A DNA stretch of 12,100 bases from Chloroflexota bacterium (lineage in GTDB: Bacteria > Chloroflexota > Anaerolineae > B4-G1 > SLSP01): NCBI GenBank assembly GCA_012798275.1, contig JAAZNO010000487.1, forward strand, positions 1 through 12,100, given 5' to 3'. The position numbers and the translations under genes are program-made. The first letter of the stretch is position 1. Every line of letters begins with the position of its first letter. Below are positions 1 to 9,139 of the stretch, one piece after another. Below the pieces are notes generated by a model. It had not been told where the DNA came from, did no database searches, and worked only from the letters and a program-made list of their open reading frames with translations.

Positions 1-285
1 GCGCGGGTTGACCCCCGTGGCATCCAGAATGACCGCAGCGTTGTCGTCGAAGCGGATGTACGACCCATCCGAGCGCCGATACTCCTTGGCCACCCGCACG
101 ATCACCGCGCGTACGACCTCTCCCTTTTTGACCGAAGCCGTCGGCGAGGAAGATTTCACGGCCGCGACAATCACATCCCCCACACTGCCATACTTGCGGC
201 GGGACCCTCCCATCACGTGGATGCACAGAATTTCCTGCGCCCCCGTGTTGTCAGCGATGACCAAACGCGTTTCCTTTTGAATCAT
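1..285 (-). CDS. rplN: 50S ribosomal protein L14 (partial, C-terminus beyond window)
   Basis: L14 binds 23S rRNA on the interface side of the 50S subunit and forms an intersubunit bridge. The first 95 codons are present, starting [17 protein letters not shown], which is the family N-terminus, and including the [13 protein letters not shown] stretch. Bacterial L14 is about 122 residues, so roughly 27 residues (the GTRIFGPVARELR end) lie past position 1. The ATG at 283-285 follows an AGGAGG (291-296) by 5 nt; that Shine-Dalgarno overlaps the TAG stop of rpsQ, so the two are likely translationally coupled. Its place after rpsQ matches the standard S10/spc junction. Identification is firm; only the end is missing. 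Confidence 0.96.
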   Translation of the reverse strand, partial: MIQKETRLVIADNTGAQEILCIHVMGGSRRKYGSVGDVIVAAVKSSSPTASVKKGEVVRAVIVRVAKEYRRSDGSYIRFDDNAAVILDATGVNPR

Positions 286-294
286 CGCTGCCTC

Positions 295-546
295 CTATGC
301 CGCACGTTCCAGAATCGTCTCAACCGTCCAGCGCTTGTGGCGGCTCAGCGGGCGACTTTCCACGATCCGCACTTTATCCCCCACGCGACAGGCATTCCCC
401 TCATCGTGGGCCATGTATTTCTTGGCCGAGGTCACTACCTTCTGGTACAACGGATGCCGATAGCGACGCTCTACCCTGACGACCACTGTCTTTTCCATCT
501 TATCGCTGGTGACTATCCCGACCAGCTGTTTGCGACGCTCTTTCAT
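295..546 (-). CDS. rpsQ: 30S ribosomal protein S17
   Basis: S17 is a primary binder of the 5' domain of 16S rRNA. The 83-residue product has the OB-fold family pattern: [20 protein letters not shown] near the N-terminus, then [37 protein letters not shown] and a short tail. Length is normal for the family. Its ATG (544-546) overlaps the TGA of rpmC in an ATGA arrangement, a 4-nt overlap that suggests coupled translation. The stop TAG (295-297) is reused as part of the rplN Shine-Dalgarno. I see nothing abnormal in it. Confidence 0.96.
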   Translation of the reverse strand: MKERRKQLVGIVTSDKMEKTVVVRVERRYRHPLYQKVVTSAKKYMAHDEGNACRVGDKVRIVESRPLSRHKRWTVETILERAA

Positions 547-761
547 GCCGCGCCTCCTTCTTCCGACTCCTGAGCCAGTTCCCGCTCCCGGAGCACTGTC
601 AAAATGCGTGCAATCTCACGGCGCACCGCCCGCATCCGATTGAAGTCCTCCAGACTGCCGGCGTACCATTGCTGACGCAAGTTGAACCACTCGCGCCGGG
701 TCTCGGCCAGGCGCACCCGCATTTCATCCAGCGTTAGTTCGCGCAATTCACTCGTTTGCAT
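543..761 (-). CDS. rpmC: 50S ribosomal protein L29
   Basis: L29 is a small helical-hairpin protein next to L23 at the polypeptide exit tunnel. The 72-residue product has the family layout: N-terminal [25 protein letters not shown], a short turn, then the second helix with [18 protein letters not shown]. The C-terminal EEGGAA tail is slightly longer than in many relatives. The start ATG (759-761) lies inside the 3' end of rplP, so the two genes overlap by 14 nt in different frames. An AGGAG inside rplP lies 9 nt upstream of the ATG. Translation is therefore probably coupled to rplP. Short and divergent family, but context makes the call safe. Confidence 0.94.
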   Translation of the reverse strand: MQTSELRELTLDEMRVRLAETRREWFNLRQQWYAGSLEDFNRMRAVRREIARILTVLRERELAQESEEGGAA

Positions 762-1200
762 GGCTCACTTCTCCTGGCAGCTGCTCCCCGAGTTCCACAC
801 GGGTAATGACCTGGGTGCGGATAGGCAGCTTGTGGGCCGCCAGGCGCAAGGCCTCCCGCGCCACGTCATCCGGCACACCCGCGAGCTCGAACAATACCCG
901 TCCGGGGCGCACCACCGCTACCCAGTGATCCACCGCGCCCTTACCCTTACCCATGCGCGTTTCCGCCGGTTTCGCAGTCACCGGTTTGTCCGGGAAAATG
1001 CGAATCCAATACTTGCCGCGACGCTTCATGTAGCGCACAATCGCGCGTCGGGCAGCTTCAATCTGTCGCGCCGTAATCCAGGAAGGCTCCAGCGCTTGCA
1101 GCCCGATATCCCCGAAGGCAATATCCATGCCGCGCCCCGCCTTGCCCTTCATGCGTCCGCGATGTTGTTTGCGGTATTTGACCCGCTTCGGCATCAACAT
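748..1200 (-). CDS. rplP: 50S ribosomal protein L16
   Basis: L16 organises the A-site tRNA elbow region of the 50S subunit. The product begins [19 protein letters not shown] and contains [40 protein letters not shown] and [22 protein letters not shown], all diagnostic. The conserved arginine in ETRMGKGKG, hydroxylated in some proteobacteria, is present. At 150 residues it is about a dozen longer than the usual 137 or so; the extra C-terminal residues (ending PGEVSHANE) overlie the rpmC ribosome-binding site and first codons. Start ATG has GGAGG at 1208-1212. The MLMPKR start and general sequence resemble Chloroflexota and Firmicutes versions. Confidence 0.97.
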   Translation of the reverse strand: MLMPKRVKYRKQHRGRMKGKAGRGMDIAFGDIGLQALEPSWITARQIEAARRAIVRYMKRRGKYWIRIFPDKPVTAKPAETRMGKGKGAVDHWVAVVRPGRVLFELAGVPDDVAREALRLAAHKLPIRTQVITRVELGEQLPGEVSHANE

Positions 1201-1234
1201 AGCACTTCCTCCATGCTCCCTTGTCAGCGCCGGC

Positions 1235-1948
1235 TTAGCGGCGCGGCTTCTGGGGCTCGCCAGCTACTTCGGCCCCGGCAGCAGGCGCGACAGGCTTAGG
1301 GAGAACCTCCCCCATGTAAATCCACACCTTCACGCCAATACGCCCGTAAGTCGTCAGCGCCTCGTCCTGGGCATAGTCAATGTCCGCGCGCAGGGTCTGC
1401 AAGGGAACGCGCCCTTCGCGCATGGTCTCACGGCGCGCCATTTCCGAGCCCGAAAGACGACCGCTGCACACGATTTTGATCCCCTGAGCGCCGGCGCGCA
1501 TGGCCTGTCGCACCGCGCGCTTCATCGCCCGGCTGTGATAGATACGCCGCTCCAGCTGCGCCACGATGTTCTCCGCCACCAGGCGCGCGTCCAGATCAGG
1601 CGTTTCCACCTCCTGCACGTCCACATGCACGCGCTTGCCGCCGGTCAGCTCTTCCAGGCTCTGGCGCAGGATTTTGACGTTCTCGCCCTTGCGCCCAATG
1701 ACCACGCCCGGGCGCGCTGTGCGGATGATGACCGAGACCTGATTGGGCGGGAAACGTTCAATCTCCACCCGCGAGAGGCTCGATTGCCCATCCTTGGCGC
1801 GGCTGCGCATTTCCTTTTCCACCAACTCCCGAATCTGCCGATCTTCCTTCAACAGGTCGGCATACGTGCGCCCTTCTGCATACCACCGCGACTGCCAATC
1901 GCGGATGATCTTCAGGCGGAAACCGTAGGGATGAACTTTGCGACCCAA
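1235..1948 (-). CDS. rpsC: 30S ribosomal protein S3 (TTG start)
   Basis: S3 lines the mRNA entry channel and contributes to mRNA unwinding. I place the start at a TTG (1946-1948), giving the family N-terminus [14 protein letters not shown] and 237 residues. An AGGAGG (1955-1960) lies 6 nt upstream. The longer reading frame upstream overlaps rplV and has no family similarity, so it was trimmed. The type-2 KH domain has the GxxG loop as GRKG at about residues 85-88. The C-terminal domain contains [20 protein letters not shown], whose basic residues correspond to the helicase-active face, and [15 protein letters not shown] Pro/Ala-rich tail of about 20 residues ends the protein. Gap to rplV is 14 nt. 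Confidence 0.95.
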   Translation of the reverse strand: MGRKVHPYGFRLKIIRDWQSRWYAEGRTYADLLKEDRQIRELVEKEMRSRAKDGQSSLSRVEIERFPPNQVSVIIRTARPGVVIGRKGENVKILRQSLEELTGGKRVHVDVQEVETPDLDARLVAENIVAQLERRIYHSRAMKRAVRQAMRAGAQGIKIVCSGRLSGSEMARRETMREGRVPLQTLRADIDYAQDEALTTYGRIGVKVWIYMGEVLPKPVAPAAGAEVAGEPQKPRR

Positions 1949-1962
1949 GATGTGCCTCCTTC

Positions 1963-2319
1963 TTACGCTGCCCGTTCTTCGAGCACCACCGTGATGTGGG
2001 AAGAACGCTTCCGAATCGGACGATACCGCCCCCGGCTCCCCCACTGCGCGCGCCAACCCTTGCCCGGCATGACCCCGCTGGCCTCATCCGCCACCAGGTG
2101 CACGATGACCAGATGATCCGTGTCCAGCCCCTTCTCACTGGCATTGGCAATGGCTGACTGCAACAGTTTGACCACCGGCCCCGCCGCGGCATGAGGCATG
2201 GCCTTCAACAGCGTCACGGCCTGTTGCGCCTCCATCCCCCGCACCGGTTCCAGAATCCGCCGCACCTTGCGCGGCGCCATGGGTATATACTTTGCTTGCG
2301 CTCTCACTTGTTCTTCCAT
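1963..2319 (-). CDS. rplV: 50S ribosomal protein L22
   Basis: L22 contacts all 23S rRNA domains and sends a long beta-hairpin into the exit tunnel. The 118-residue product carries [20 protein letters not shown], the core ALxxL-type helices and the terminal [13 protein letters not shown] signature. The hairpin segment (about residues 84-100, [19 protein letters not shown]) differs from the common PTLKRFRPRAQGRAYRI form but keeps the basic, Gly-rich character. The ATG (2317-2319) is preceded by a TAGGAGG in which TAG is the stop of rpsS, so reinitiation or coupling is likely. Length is near normal. Confidence 0.95.
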   Translation of the reverse strand: MEEQVRAQAKYIPMAPRKVRRILEPVRGMEAQQAVTLLKAMPHAAAGPVVKLLQSAIANASEKGLDTDHLVIVHLVADEASGVMPGKGWRAQWGSRGRYRPIRKRSSHITVVLEERAA

Positions 2320-2330
2320 ACCGGCGCCTC

Positions 2331-2612
2331 CTACTCTACCCGACCCTTCTTTTCCCTGGTGATATGCCCCCGGAAAGTCCGCGTCGGGGCAAATTCACCC
2401 AGCCGATGGCCCACCATGTTCTCGGTGATGTAAATCGGCACATGGCGCCGCCCGTCATGGACCGCAATCGTGTGGCCCACCATGATCGGGAAGATAACGG
2501 AGGCTCGCGACCAGGTGCGAATGACGCGCTTCTGCCCGGCGCGATTCATCTCTTCAATCTTCTTGTACAGCTTCGGCTCGATAAACGGCCCTTTTTTCAG
2601 CGAACGTGACAT
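2331..2612 (-). CDS. rpsS: 30S ribosomal protein S19
   Basis: S19 sits in the head of the 30S subunit and pairs with S13. The 93-residue protein begins [19 protein letters not shown] and contains the family signature [21 protein letters not shown] region, followed by [20 protein letters not shown]. Those motifs and the size are diagnostic. The start ATG (2610-2612) has a GAGGAGG Shine-Dalgarno 5 nt upstream in the 17-nt gap after rplB. The TAG stop overlaps the ribosome-binding site of rplV. Nothing unusual is seen. Confidence 0.97.
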   Translation of the reverse strand: MSRSLKKGPFIEPKLYKKIEEMNRAGQKRVIRTWSRASVIFPIMVGHTIAVHDGRRHVPIYITENMVGHRLGEFAPTRTFRGHITREKKGRVE

Positions 2613-2629
2613 GCTAGCCTCCTCTGCGC

Positions 2630-3466
2630 TTAGCGCCCAGCGTTCCGCCGGCGAACGATGTACTTATCGGTAGACTTATTGCGCCGGGTCTTGCGGCCCA
2701 AAGTGTACCACCCCCAGGGCGACTTCGGCCCGGGCATCCCAATGGGCGAACGCCCTTCACCGCCGCCATGCGGATGGTCGCGCGGGGACATCGCTGAGCC
2801 GCGCACCGTCGGCCGCCATCCCAACCAACGCTTGCGTCCCGCCTTGCCCAACTTGATGTTGGCATGTTCCACGTTGCCGACCTGCCCGATGGTGGCCATG
2901 CATTCTTTGCGCACCAGCCGCATCTCGGTGCTGGGCATCCGCAAGGTGACGAAATCACCTTCCTTCGCCAACACCTGCGCGGAAGTCCCCGCGGCCCGCA
3001 CCAGTTGCCCCCCCTTGCCGGGCTCCAGCTCGACATTGTGAACGATCGTCCCCAAGGGCAGGTTCGCCAGCATCGTCGCATTCCCGACGCTGATTTCCAC
3101 CGTCTCCTTATCGCTGACGACGGTCGCGCCCACCTTGAGGCCCAAGGGCGCCAGGATGTAACGCTTCTCGCCATCAGCATAGTGCAGCAAGGCAATGCGT
3201 GCGGAGCGATTCGGATCGTACTCAATGGTCGCCACCCGCGCCGGCACTCCCAGCTTATCCCGGCGGAAATCAATCACGCGGTACTGACGCGGATGCCCAC
3301 CACCGCGATGCCGCACAGTCACCCGGCCATACGCATTGCGGCCCGCCTTCTTCTTCAGCGGCGTGACCAGCGCGCGCTCCGGCCTGGCGCGCGTAATCTC
3401 CTCATACGTGTACCCGGTCATCCCGCGGCGACCGGGGGAAGTAGGCTTGAACTTCTTGATTCCCAT
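2630..3466 (-). CDS. rplB: 50S ribosomal protein L2
   Basis: L2 is needed for subunit association and lies near the peptidyl transferase centre. I choose the ATG at 3464-3466, giving [16 protein letters not shown] and 278 residues, the usual length; a longer in-frame extension would overlap rplW and has no family similarity. An OB-like RNA-binding N-terminal domain is followed by the SH3-like domain. The near-invariant [13 protein letters not shown] motif begins at about residue 231 and holds the functionally important histidine. The preceding SPRD replaces the common NPVD; NPRD-type forms occur in Chloroflexota, as I recall. GGAGG (3473-3477) lies inside the end of rplW, and only 1 nt separates the genes. 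Confidence 0.97.
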   Translation of the reverse strand: MGIKKFKPTSPGRRGMTGYTYEEITRARPERALVTPLKKKAGRNAYGRVTVRHRGGGHPRQYRVIDFRRDKLGVPARVATIEYDPNRSARIALLHYADGEKRYILAPLGLKVGATVVSDKETVEISVGNATMLANLPLGTIVHNVELEPGKGGQLVRAAGTSAQVLAKEGDFVTLRMPSTEMRLVRKECMATIGQVGNVEHANIKLGKAGRKRWLGWRPTVRGSAMSPRDHPHGGGEGRSPIGMPGPKSPWGWYTLGRKTRRNKSTDKYIVRRRNAGR

Positions 3467-3467
3467 G

Positions 3468-3755
3468 CTACGCCTCCAGAGCGTCAATCCGTTGACCCTG
3501 AGCCACCGTGACGACAGCTTTCTTCCACGCCGGAAGATGCACCGTCGCCTTGCGCCCACGTGTGTGACGGATCTTGGCCGGCATATTCATCACGTTGACA
3601 GCCACTACGTCCACACTGTAGATCTCTGCCACCGCGTCACGAATCTGTTGCTTATTGGCGCGGCGATGCACCTGGAAAGTGTACTGCCGCAATGCCTTGC
3701 GCGACTCGGATTTTTCCGTTGTAATCGGTCGAATGATCACGTCATAAATATCCAT
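3468..3755 (-). CDS. rplW: 50S ribosomal protein L23
   Basis: L23 surrounds the exit tunnel and docks trigger factor and SRP. The 95-residue product shows the family pattern: [12 protein letters not shown] at the N-terminus, [26 protein letters not shown] in the middle and a basic loop ([14 protein letters not shown]) before [12 protein letters not shown]. Length is normal. The start ATG (3753-3755) lies 5 nt after the rplD stop with only a weak GGAG upstream, so coupling to rplD translation is likely. The rplB Shine-Dalgarno is embedded in its last codons. Confidence 0.95.
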   Translation of the reverse strand: MDIYDVIIRPITTEKSESRKALRQYTFQVHRRANKQQIRDAVAEIYSVDVVAVNVMNMPAKIRHTRGRKATVHLPAWKKAVVTVAQGQRIDALEA

Positions 3756-3760
3756 GCCCG

Positions 3761-4402
3761 TTACTCCGTCGCCTTGCGCCGCGCCAGAAGCGTGTCCACC
3801 ACTTCCAGAGCGCCCAAGGGAATGATGACATGATCGGAACCCAAAAGATCCCGCACATTCACATAGCTGGCGCGCAGCGTCTGCACCGTCGGCAGATTGC
3901 GCACCGAGCGCTCGATGGCCTCATTCCGCTCCGGCAGCAAAATCAGCACCTTGCCTTGATCCACCGCCAGACTCTTCAGCACCTTGAGCATCTCCCGGGT
4001 CTTCGGAGCTTCCATCGCCAATGTCTCCACCACCACGATTTGCTGAGCCGCCGCCTTCGCCGAAAGCGCCGACCGCACCGCTGCATGGCGCATCTCCCGG
4101 GGCATCCGCTTGGTATAATCTCGCGGCTTGGGACCGTGCGCAATTCCGCCCCCCACAAAGAGGTTAGCGCTGCGGCTTCCATGACGCGCCCGACCGGTAC
4201 CCTTTTGGCGATACCACTTGGCCGTCGTGCGATTGTTCTCGCCCCGCGTCTTGGTGCTATGAGTCCCCTGCCGCGCGTTGGCCAGCTGCAACACCAACGC
4301 CTGATGCATCAGCGGAACATTGACCGGAGCTTCAAAAATGTCCGGGCGCAGCTCGATTTCCTGAACCTGCTCGCCCTGCATATTCAACACCGGAACGCGC
4401 AT
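3761..4402 (-). CDS. rplD: 50S ribosomal protein L4
   Basis: L4 lines the exit tunnel constriction and in some bacteria also autoregulates the S10 operon. The 213-residue product has the extended tunnel loop at about residues 45-95, with KWYRQKGTGRARHGS and GGGIAHGPKPRDY, and the globular domain with REMRHAAVRSALSAKA. The usual RSPIWRGGG part of the loop reads RSANLFVGGG here. The C-terminal Rossmann-like region contains VLILLPERNEAIERSVRNLP and ends at normal length. ATG (4400-4402) is 2 nt after the rplC stop; GGAGG lies 9 nt upstream within rplC. Whether it autoregulates here cannot be seen, but a structured spacer lies upstream of rplC. Confidence 0.96.
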   Translation of the reverse strand: MRVPVLNMQGEQVQEIELRPDIFEAPVNVPLMHQALVLQLANARQGTHSTKTRGENNRTTAKWYRQKGTGRARHGSRSANLFVGGGIAHGPKPRDYTKRMPREMRHAAVRSALSAKAAAQQIVVVETLAMEAPKTREMLKVLKSLAVDQGKVLILLPERNEAIERSVRNLPTVQTLRASYVNVRDLLGSDHVIIPLGALEVVDTLLARRKATE

Positions 4403-4404
4403 CT

Positions 4405-5055
4405 CTACTTTCCTCCCTTGGCGACCTTCTGCTTGCGAGCCAGCTTGACCAACACTAAGCCGCCGTTCGGACCGGGGACACTACCGTTGACAGCCAAGAG
4501 GTTACGCTCAGGGTCCACCAACACCACTTCGATATTCTGGGACGTGACACGCTCGGCGCCCATATGCCCGGGCATGTGCGCATTCTTCCAGATATGACCG
4601 GGAGACGAGCCGGCGCCGATCGAACCGACGCGCCGCTCACGATCCGACTGACCGTGCGTGTGGGGCCCGCCGCCCATCCCATGACGCTTCACCACCCCCG
4701 CGAAGCCCCGGCCCTTGGACGTGCCAATCACGTCCACCCGCTCACCCGGAGCAAAGACATCGGCTTTGATGACCTGACCGACCTCGTACTGCTCATCCTC
4801 GCGGATACGCAGCTCCCGCAGATGACGCAACAACGGCACGCCCGAATGCTCCAGATGCCCTCGCTCGCCCTTGCTCAAGTGCTTGGCCTTATCCGGCTCA
4901 TACCCGAGCTGCACGGCGCGATACCCATCTTTCTCCGGGGTCCGCACTTGCGTCACATAGCATGGCCCTACTGACAGGACCGTCACGGCGACCACTTCAC
5001 CGTCGTCCTTGATCACCTGGGTCATTCCCACTTTCTTCCCCAAAATGCCTTTCAT
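4405..5055 (-). CDS. rplC: 50S ribosomal protein L3
   Basis: L3 is an early assembly protein whose extension approaches the peptidyl transferase centre. The 216-residue product begins [14 protein letters not shown] and includes [20 protein letters not shown] (about residues 108-126), then [28 protein letters not shown]. The glutamine methylated by PrmB in E. coli (in IGQNQTPG) is not present; the GSIGxSSSP form is usual outside gammaproteobacteria. ATG (5053-5055) has an AAGGAGG 11 nt upstream. Unlike the tightly packed genes after it, rplC follows a 243-nt spacer after rpsJ, so it may be controlled separately from the str genes. Confidence 0.97.
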   Translation of the reverse strand: MKGILGKKVGMTQVIKDDGEVVAVTVLSVGPCYVTQVRTPEKDGYRAVQLGYEPDKAKHLSKGERGHLEHSGVPLLRHLRELRIREDEQYEVGQVIKADVFAPGERVDVIGTSKGRGFAGVVKRHGMGGGPHTHGQSDRERRVGSIGAGSSPGHIWKNAHMPGHMGAERVTSQNIEVVLVDPERNLLAVNGSVPGPNGGLVLVKLARKQKVAKGGK

Positions 5056-5298
5056 AAACTCTGCTTCCTCCTTGGGACTGCCGGTGTAAGGCCCACCGCA
5101 TCATCCCTTTTGATCACGCCTCGCTGCAACCGGGGCCTCGCCCGCCGGCAGCTCAGGACATGCTCCCACGCCCGGCTTTCGCCCACAACTTCCCCCCTGG
5201 ACACGAGCTGTTACCAGCACCTGCCCAGGGGGGATGCAAATCGGTGTTACCATCAACCCTGCACCGCGAACGCCACAGCGCTGACGTTAAACTCCGAC
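5056..5298 (-). promoter_or_regulatory. rpsJ-rplC spacer with structured RNA
   Basis: This 243-nt spacer is by far the longest gap in the window. It holds a perfect 10-bp inverted repeat (5191-5200 and 5225-5234, TCCCCCCTGG/CCAGGGGGGA). Inside it is a second stem, GCTG/CAGC (5207-5210/5215-5218), closing a GUAA loop on the transcript. Downstream on the minus strand, GGC/GCC (5174-5183) closes a GAAA loop, and GCTGC/GCAGC (5123-5127/5148-5152) forms a further stem. Two GNRA-type loops argue for a folded RNA. No T-tract follows the big hairpin, so it is not an ordinary terminator. I see no convincing sigma-70 promoter. A leader controlling rplC onward is inferred, not shown. Confidence 0.5.
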
Positions 5299-5607
5299 TT
5301 ACAACTTAATTTCAATATCCACGCCGGCCGGCATATTGAGCCGCATCAAAGTATCAATCGTCTTCGAATCCGGCTCCATAATGTCAATCAGTCGTTTGTG
5401 AGTGCGAATCTCAAAGTGCTCGTGACTATCTTTATCAATGAAGGTGGAACGTCGCACCGTAAAACGCTCGATCTTCGTCGGCAGCGGTACAGGCCCAACC
5501 ACACGGGCGCCGGTGCGTTCAGCCGCCTCGACAATCCGACGCGCGGACTCGTCCAGAATCCGATGATCGTAGCCCTTGAGCCGAATACGAATACGTTGTT
5601 TTGCCAT
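5299..5607 (-). CDS. rpsJ: 30S ribosomal protein S10
   Basis: S10 is a head protein of the 30S subunit and, as NusE, takes part in transcription antitermination. The 102-residue product starts [19 protein letters not shown] and carries [17 protein letters not shown] and [13 protein letters not shown], both diagnostic; length is normal. The [15 protein letters not shown] form of the central loop resembles Chloroflexota sequences as I remember them. ATG (5605-5607) has only a weak AGGTGA ahead. It follows tuf by 39 nt; that gap can form a small CTGAA/TTCAG hairpin whose 3' arm touches the ribosome-binding site. rpsJ thus groups with the str genes here and is separated from rplC by 243 nt. Confidence 0.97.
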   Translation of the reverse strand: MAKQRIRIRLKGYDHRILDESARRIVEAAERTGARVVGPVPLPTKIERFTVRRSTFIDKDSHEHFEIRTHKRLIDIMEPDSKTIDTLMRLNMPAGVDIEIKL

Positions 5608-5646
5608 TGCTCACATCACCTGAAGTTCGGTTTCAGTACGCCGGGT

Positions 5647-6864
<1,218 letters not shown>

Positions 6865-6978
6865 TCTTTGCTTCTCCTTCTGTGAATACTATGAGTGCTA
6901 AATGTGATTGTATCTTGAGGCCTGCCTCGCTGGCGCCGCTTCAAGTCACCCTCTCCACGTCAGTCCACCTGCCAGGCA
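6865..6978 (-). other. fusA-tuf spacer, weak promoter-like sequence
   Basis: This 114-nt gap has a GC-rich half with a CTTGA/TCAAG pairing (6914-6918/6941-6945) and an inner GAGG/CCTC stem. An AT-richer half lies next to tuf. A TACAAT (6907-6912) resembles a -10 element, but no acceptable -35 sits 16-18 nt upstream. A separate tuf promoter is possible because EF-Tu is needed in excess, but the evidence is weak. No terminator is seen, so read-through from fusA is expected. Confidence 0.3.
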
Positions 6979-9051
6979 TCACCCTCCGCCATACAAGATG
7001 GCATCCAATTGGGCGGGTTCCACCGGTGCATAATGGTGGAACTCCATGGTAAACGTGCCCCGACCCTGCGTGGCACTGCGCAAGTCGGTAGCATACCCAA
7101 ACATCTTTGCCAGCGGGACAAAAGCCCGTACGGCTTGAGTCCCGCCGGGACGCGGCTCCAGCGCTTGAATGCGCGCGCCGCGAGCGTTGAGATCTCCCAA
7201 CACGTCCCCGATAAACAGCTCCGGGGCCACCACTTCCAGATCCATCATCGGCTCCAGGAGGGTCGGCTGCGCCTGCTCTACCGCCTCACGGAAGGCTTGC
7301 GCCCCCGCCGCCCTGAAGGCCATGTCTGTAGACAACTCGGGGTCCACGGCGGCATCCAGCAAGGTGACTTCCAACCCCACCAGGGGATAACCGGCCAGAA
7401 AACCGCTGCTCAACGATTCCAGCACCCCGTTACGGACCGCCGCCATGAACACTTCGGGCAAACGTTGCGGAGGCACGACACTCGCAAAGTGTGTTCCCTC
7501 ATCGGGGTGTGCGGCCGGCCGCACCTCCAGTTTGACCCGTGCAAACTGCGGTTTGCCACCCAACATCCGCTCAAAGGTCAGATCGGCCACACCGGTCTGC
7601 GTCACCGTCTCCTTGTAGGCCACACGGGGTCGTCCTACATTGGCAGCCACGTGAAATTCACGCAGCAGGCGGTCTACCAGAATCTCCAAATGCAGTTCAC
7701 CCATCCCAGAGATGATGATCTGCCCCGTCGCCTCATTCATCCGCACCCGGAAAGTAGGGTCTTCCTCCGCAAGCCGCTCCAGCGCTTCGATCAGACGATC
7801 CTGATCCGCCACCGTTTTAGGCTCCACGGCCACATCAATCACCGGCTCCGGGAAGTGAATGGATTCCAGAATGATGGGCGCATTGACGGCACTCAACGTG
7901 TCTCCCGTGAAGCTTTGCTTCAACGCCACCGTCGCGCCAATGTCGCCGGCCCGGAATACCTCGACCTCTTCCCGGCGATCGGCGAACAACCGCAGCAACT
8001 TGGGGATGCGCTCCCGCACATTTTTGGTGGCGTTGAGCACGACCATCCCCCGCCGCAATTCGCCGGAGTAGACCCGGAAATAAGCCAACCGTCCCGCATA
8101 AGGATCGGTCGCGATTTTAAAGATCAACGCTGCGAGCGGGGCCGCCGGATCAGCCGGCCGCTCTTGAATCCCCTTCTTGGTCTCGCCCCGCACCGGCGGC
8201 ACATCCAACGGTGATGGCAGATAGGCCACAATCGCATCCAACAAAGGTTGAACGCCCTTGTTGCGCAGCGCCGTCCCGCACAGAACCGGCTGTAAATGCC
8301 CGGCGATGGTCGCTTTCCGCAAGGCCGCGCGCAGTTCGTCCGCCGAGAGCTCCTCGCCCTCCAGGTAACGCTCCATGAGCGCGTCATCGGTCTCCACGAT
8401 CCTCTCGATCATGGCCTCGCGGGCCGCGCTGGCCGCTTCCCGCACGTCGTCCGGCATGGGAATGGGCCTGAAGTTCGCCCCCAGCTCATCCGTCCAGGCG
8501 ATGGCCTGCCACTCGAGCAAGTCCACCACCCCCACGAAGCTGGCCTCCGCGCCGATGGGCCATTGGATCGGCACCGGCCGGGCATCGAGCCGTTCGCGGA
8601 TGGTCTGCACCGCATGTTCGAAGTTGGCCCCCAGCCGATCCATCTTGTTAATCATCACGATAAGAGGCACATTGAAAGCCCGCGCCTGACGCCACACCGT
8701 CTCAGATTGGGGCTCCACGCCTGCCGTGCCGTCAAAAATGACGACGCCGCCATCCAGCACCCGCAGGCTCCGCTGCACCTCAGCCGTGAAGTCAATGTGA
8801 CCGGGCGTGTCTACGATGTTGATCTGGAAACCATTCCAGAAGCACGTGACCGCCGCCGAGGTGATGGTAATGCCCCGCTCACGTTCCTGGAGCATCCAGT
8901 CCGTGACCGTTGTGCCCTCATCCACATTGCCCATGCGATGTGTCCGACCGGTGTAATAAAGGATGCGTTCGGTCGTCGTGGTCTTGCCCGCATCAATGTG
9001 AGCAATGATGCCGATATTGCGTATTTTTTCGAGTAAAGGTACGTTTTCCAT
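6979..9051 (-). CDS. fusA: Elongation factor G, EF-G2/spdEFG2-like subfamily
   Basis: This is a five-domain translational GTPase of the EF-G family, 690 residues from the ATG at 9049-9051. A TTG two codons upstream (9055-9057) is an alternative start, and ribosome-binding sites are weak for both. It has AHIDAGKT (17-24), ERGITI (58-63), DTPGH (81-85) and NKMD (135-138). The switch I segment [21 protein letters not shown] and the domain IV start [22 protein letters not shown] resemble human GFM2 (EF-G2mt) rather than canonical EF-G, which has QSGGRGQYGHV there. The domain IV tip reads [15 protein letters not shown] instead of FDGSYHDVDSSEMAF, so the translocation-critical histidine is missing. 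EF-G2mt works with RRF in ribosome recycling. Position in the str operon is that of ordinary fusA. The EF-G family is certain; the subfamily is a strong inference. Confidence 0.93.
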   Translation of the reverse strand: MENVPLLEKIRNIGIIAHIDAGKTTTTERILYYTGRTHRMGNVDEGTTVTDWMLQERERGITITSAAVTCFWNGFQINIVDTPGHIDFTAEVQRSLRVLDGGVVIFDGTAGVEPQSETVWRQARAFNVPLIVMINKMDRLGANFEHAVQTIRERLDARPVPIQWPIGAEASFVGVVDLLEWQAIAWTDELGANFRPIPMPDDVREAASAAREAMIERIVETDDALMERYLEGEELSADELRAALRKATIAGHLQPVLCGTALRNKGVQPLLDAIVAYLPSPLDVPPVRGETKKGIQERPADPAAPLAALIFKIATDPYAGRLAYFRVYSGELRRGMVVLNATKNVRERIPKLLRLFADRREEVEVFRAGDIGATVALKQSFTGDTLSAVNAPIILESIHFPEPVIDVAVEPKTVADQDRLIEALERLAEEDPTFRVRMNEATGQIIISGMGELHLEILVDRLLREFHVAANVGRPRVAYKETVTQTGVADLTFERMLGGKPQFARVKLEVRPAAHPDEGTHFASVVPPQRLPEVFMAAVRNGVLESLSSGFLAGYPLVGLEVTLLDAAVDPELSTDMAFRAAGAQAFREAVEQAQPTLLEPMMDLEVVAPELFIGDVLGDLNARGARIQALEPRPGGTQAVRAFVPLAKMFGYATDLRSATQGRGTFTMEFHHYAPVEPAQLDAILYGGG

Positions 9052-9139
9052 GCTCAAGCAGTCTCTCAGTCCGCTAGTCTGGCAGGCAGCGCTTCTTGCT
9101 GATGCAGCCCCCGCGACTACGCGACTAAGAACTGCCCGC
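9052..9139 (-). promoter_or_regulatory. rpsG-fusA spacer with hairpin and 8-bp tandem repeat
   Basis: The 88-nt gap can fold on the transcript. GGCAG/CTGCC (9085-9089/9132-9136) and TTCTT/AAGAA (9093-9097/9127-9131) stack as a 10-bp stem with a 3-nt bulge. A GCTG/CAGC stem lies inside. The unit CGCGACTA occurs twice in perfect tandem (9112-9119 and 9120-9127). No T-tract follows. In E. coli S7 autoregulates from the rpsL-rpsG gap; here that gap is only 10 nt, so a control site could have moved to this spacer. That is inference. Confidence 0.4.

Noticed and set aside
1949..2056. Longer N-terminus of S3 starting at 2056
   Set aside because: The extra 36 residues overlap rplV and match no S3; the TTG at 1946-1948 has an ideal AGGAGG and gives the exact family start.
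1127..2116. Plus-strand open frame of 329 codons
   Set aside because: Antisense to rplP, rpsC and rplV, with an His/Arg-rich composition and no plausible function.
2614..3273. Second minus-strand frame of 219 codons inside rplB
   Set aside because: Out-of-frame shadow of L2; Trp/Arg-rich composition typical of a shifted frame in GC-rich coding sequence.
3467..3559. Longer N-terminus of L2 starting at 3559
   Set aside because: The extra 31 residues overlap rplW and are unlike L2; the ATG at 3464-3466 gives the standard MGIKKFKP start with GGAGG ahead.
5191..5234. Large hairpin in the rpsJ-rplC spacer as an intrinsic terminator
   Set aside because: No T-tract follows on either strand, so termination is not supported.
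5101..5253. Minus-strand 50-codon frame (start MVTPICIPPGQV) in the rpsJ-rplC spacer
   Set aside because: It fills much of the spacer, but the ribosome-binding site is poor (AGGG 3 nt from the ATG), the product is Pro/Gly/Cys-rich without similarity, and the same bases form strong RNA stems, which explain the sequence better. Ribosome profiling or conservation could revive it.
6907..6912. TACAAT as a tuf promoter -10
   Set aside because: No reasonable -35 lies 16-18 nt upstream, so it is noted in the spacer entry but not called as a promoter.
7009..8214. Plus-strand open frame of 401 codons
   Set aside because: It lies wholly antisense to fusA, whose protein is unmistakable; no Shine-Dalgarno and no family similarity.
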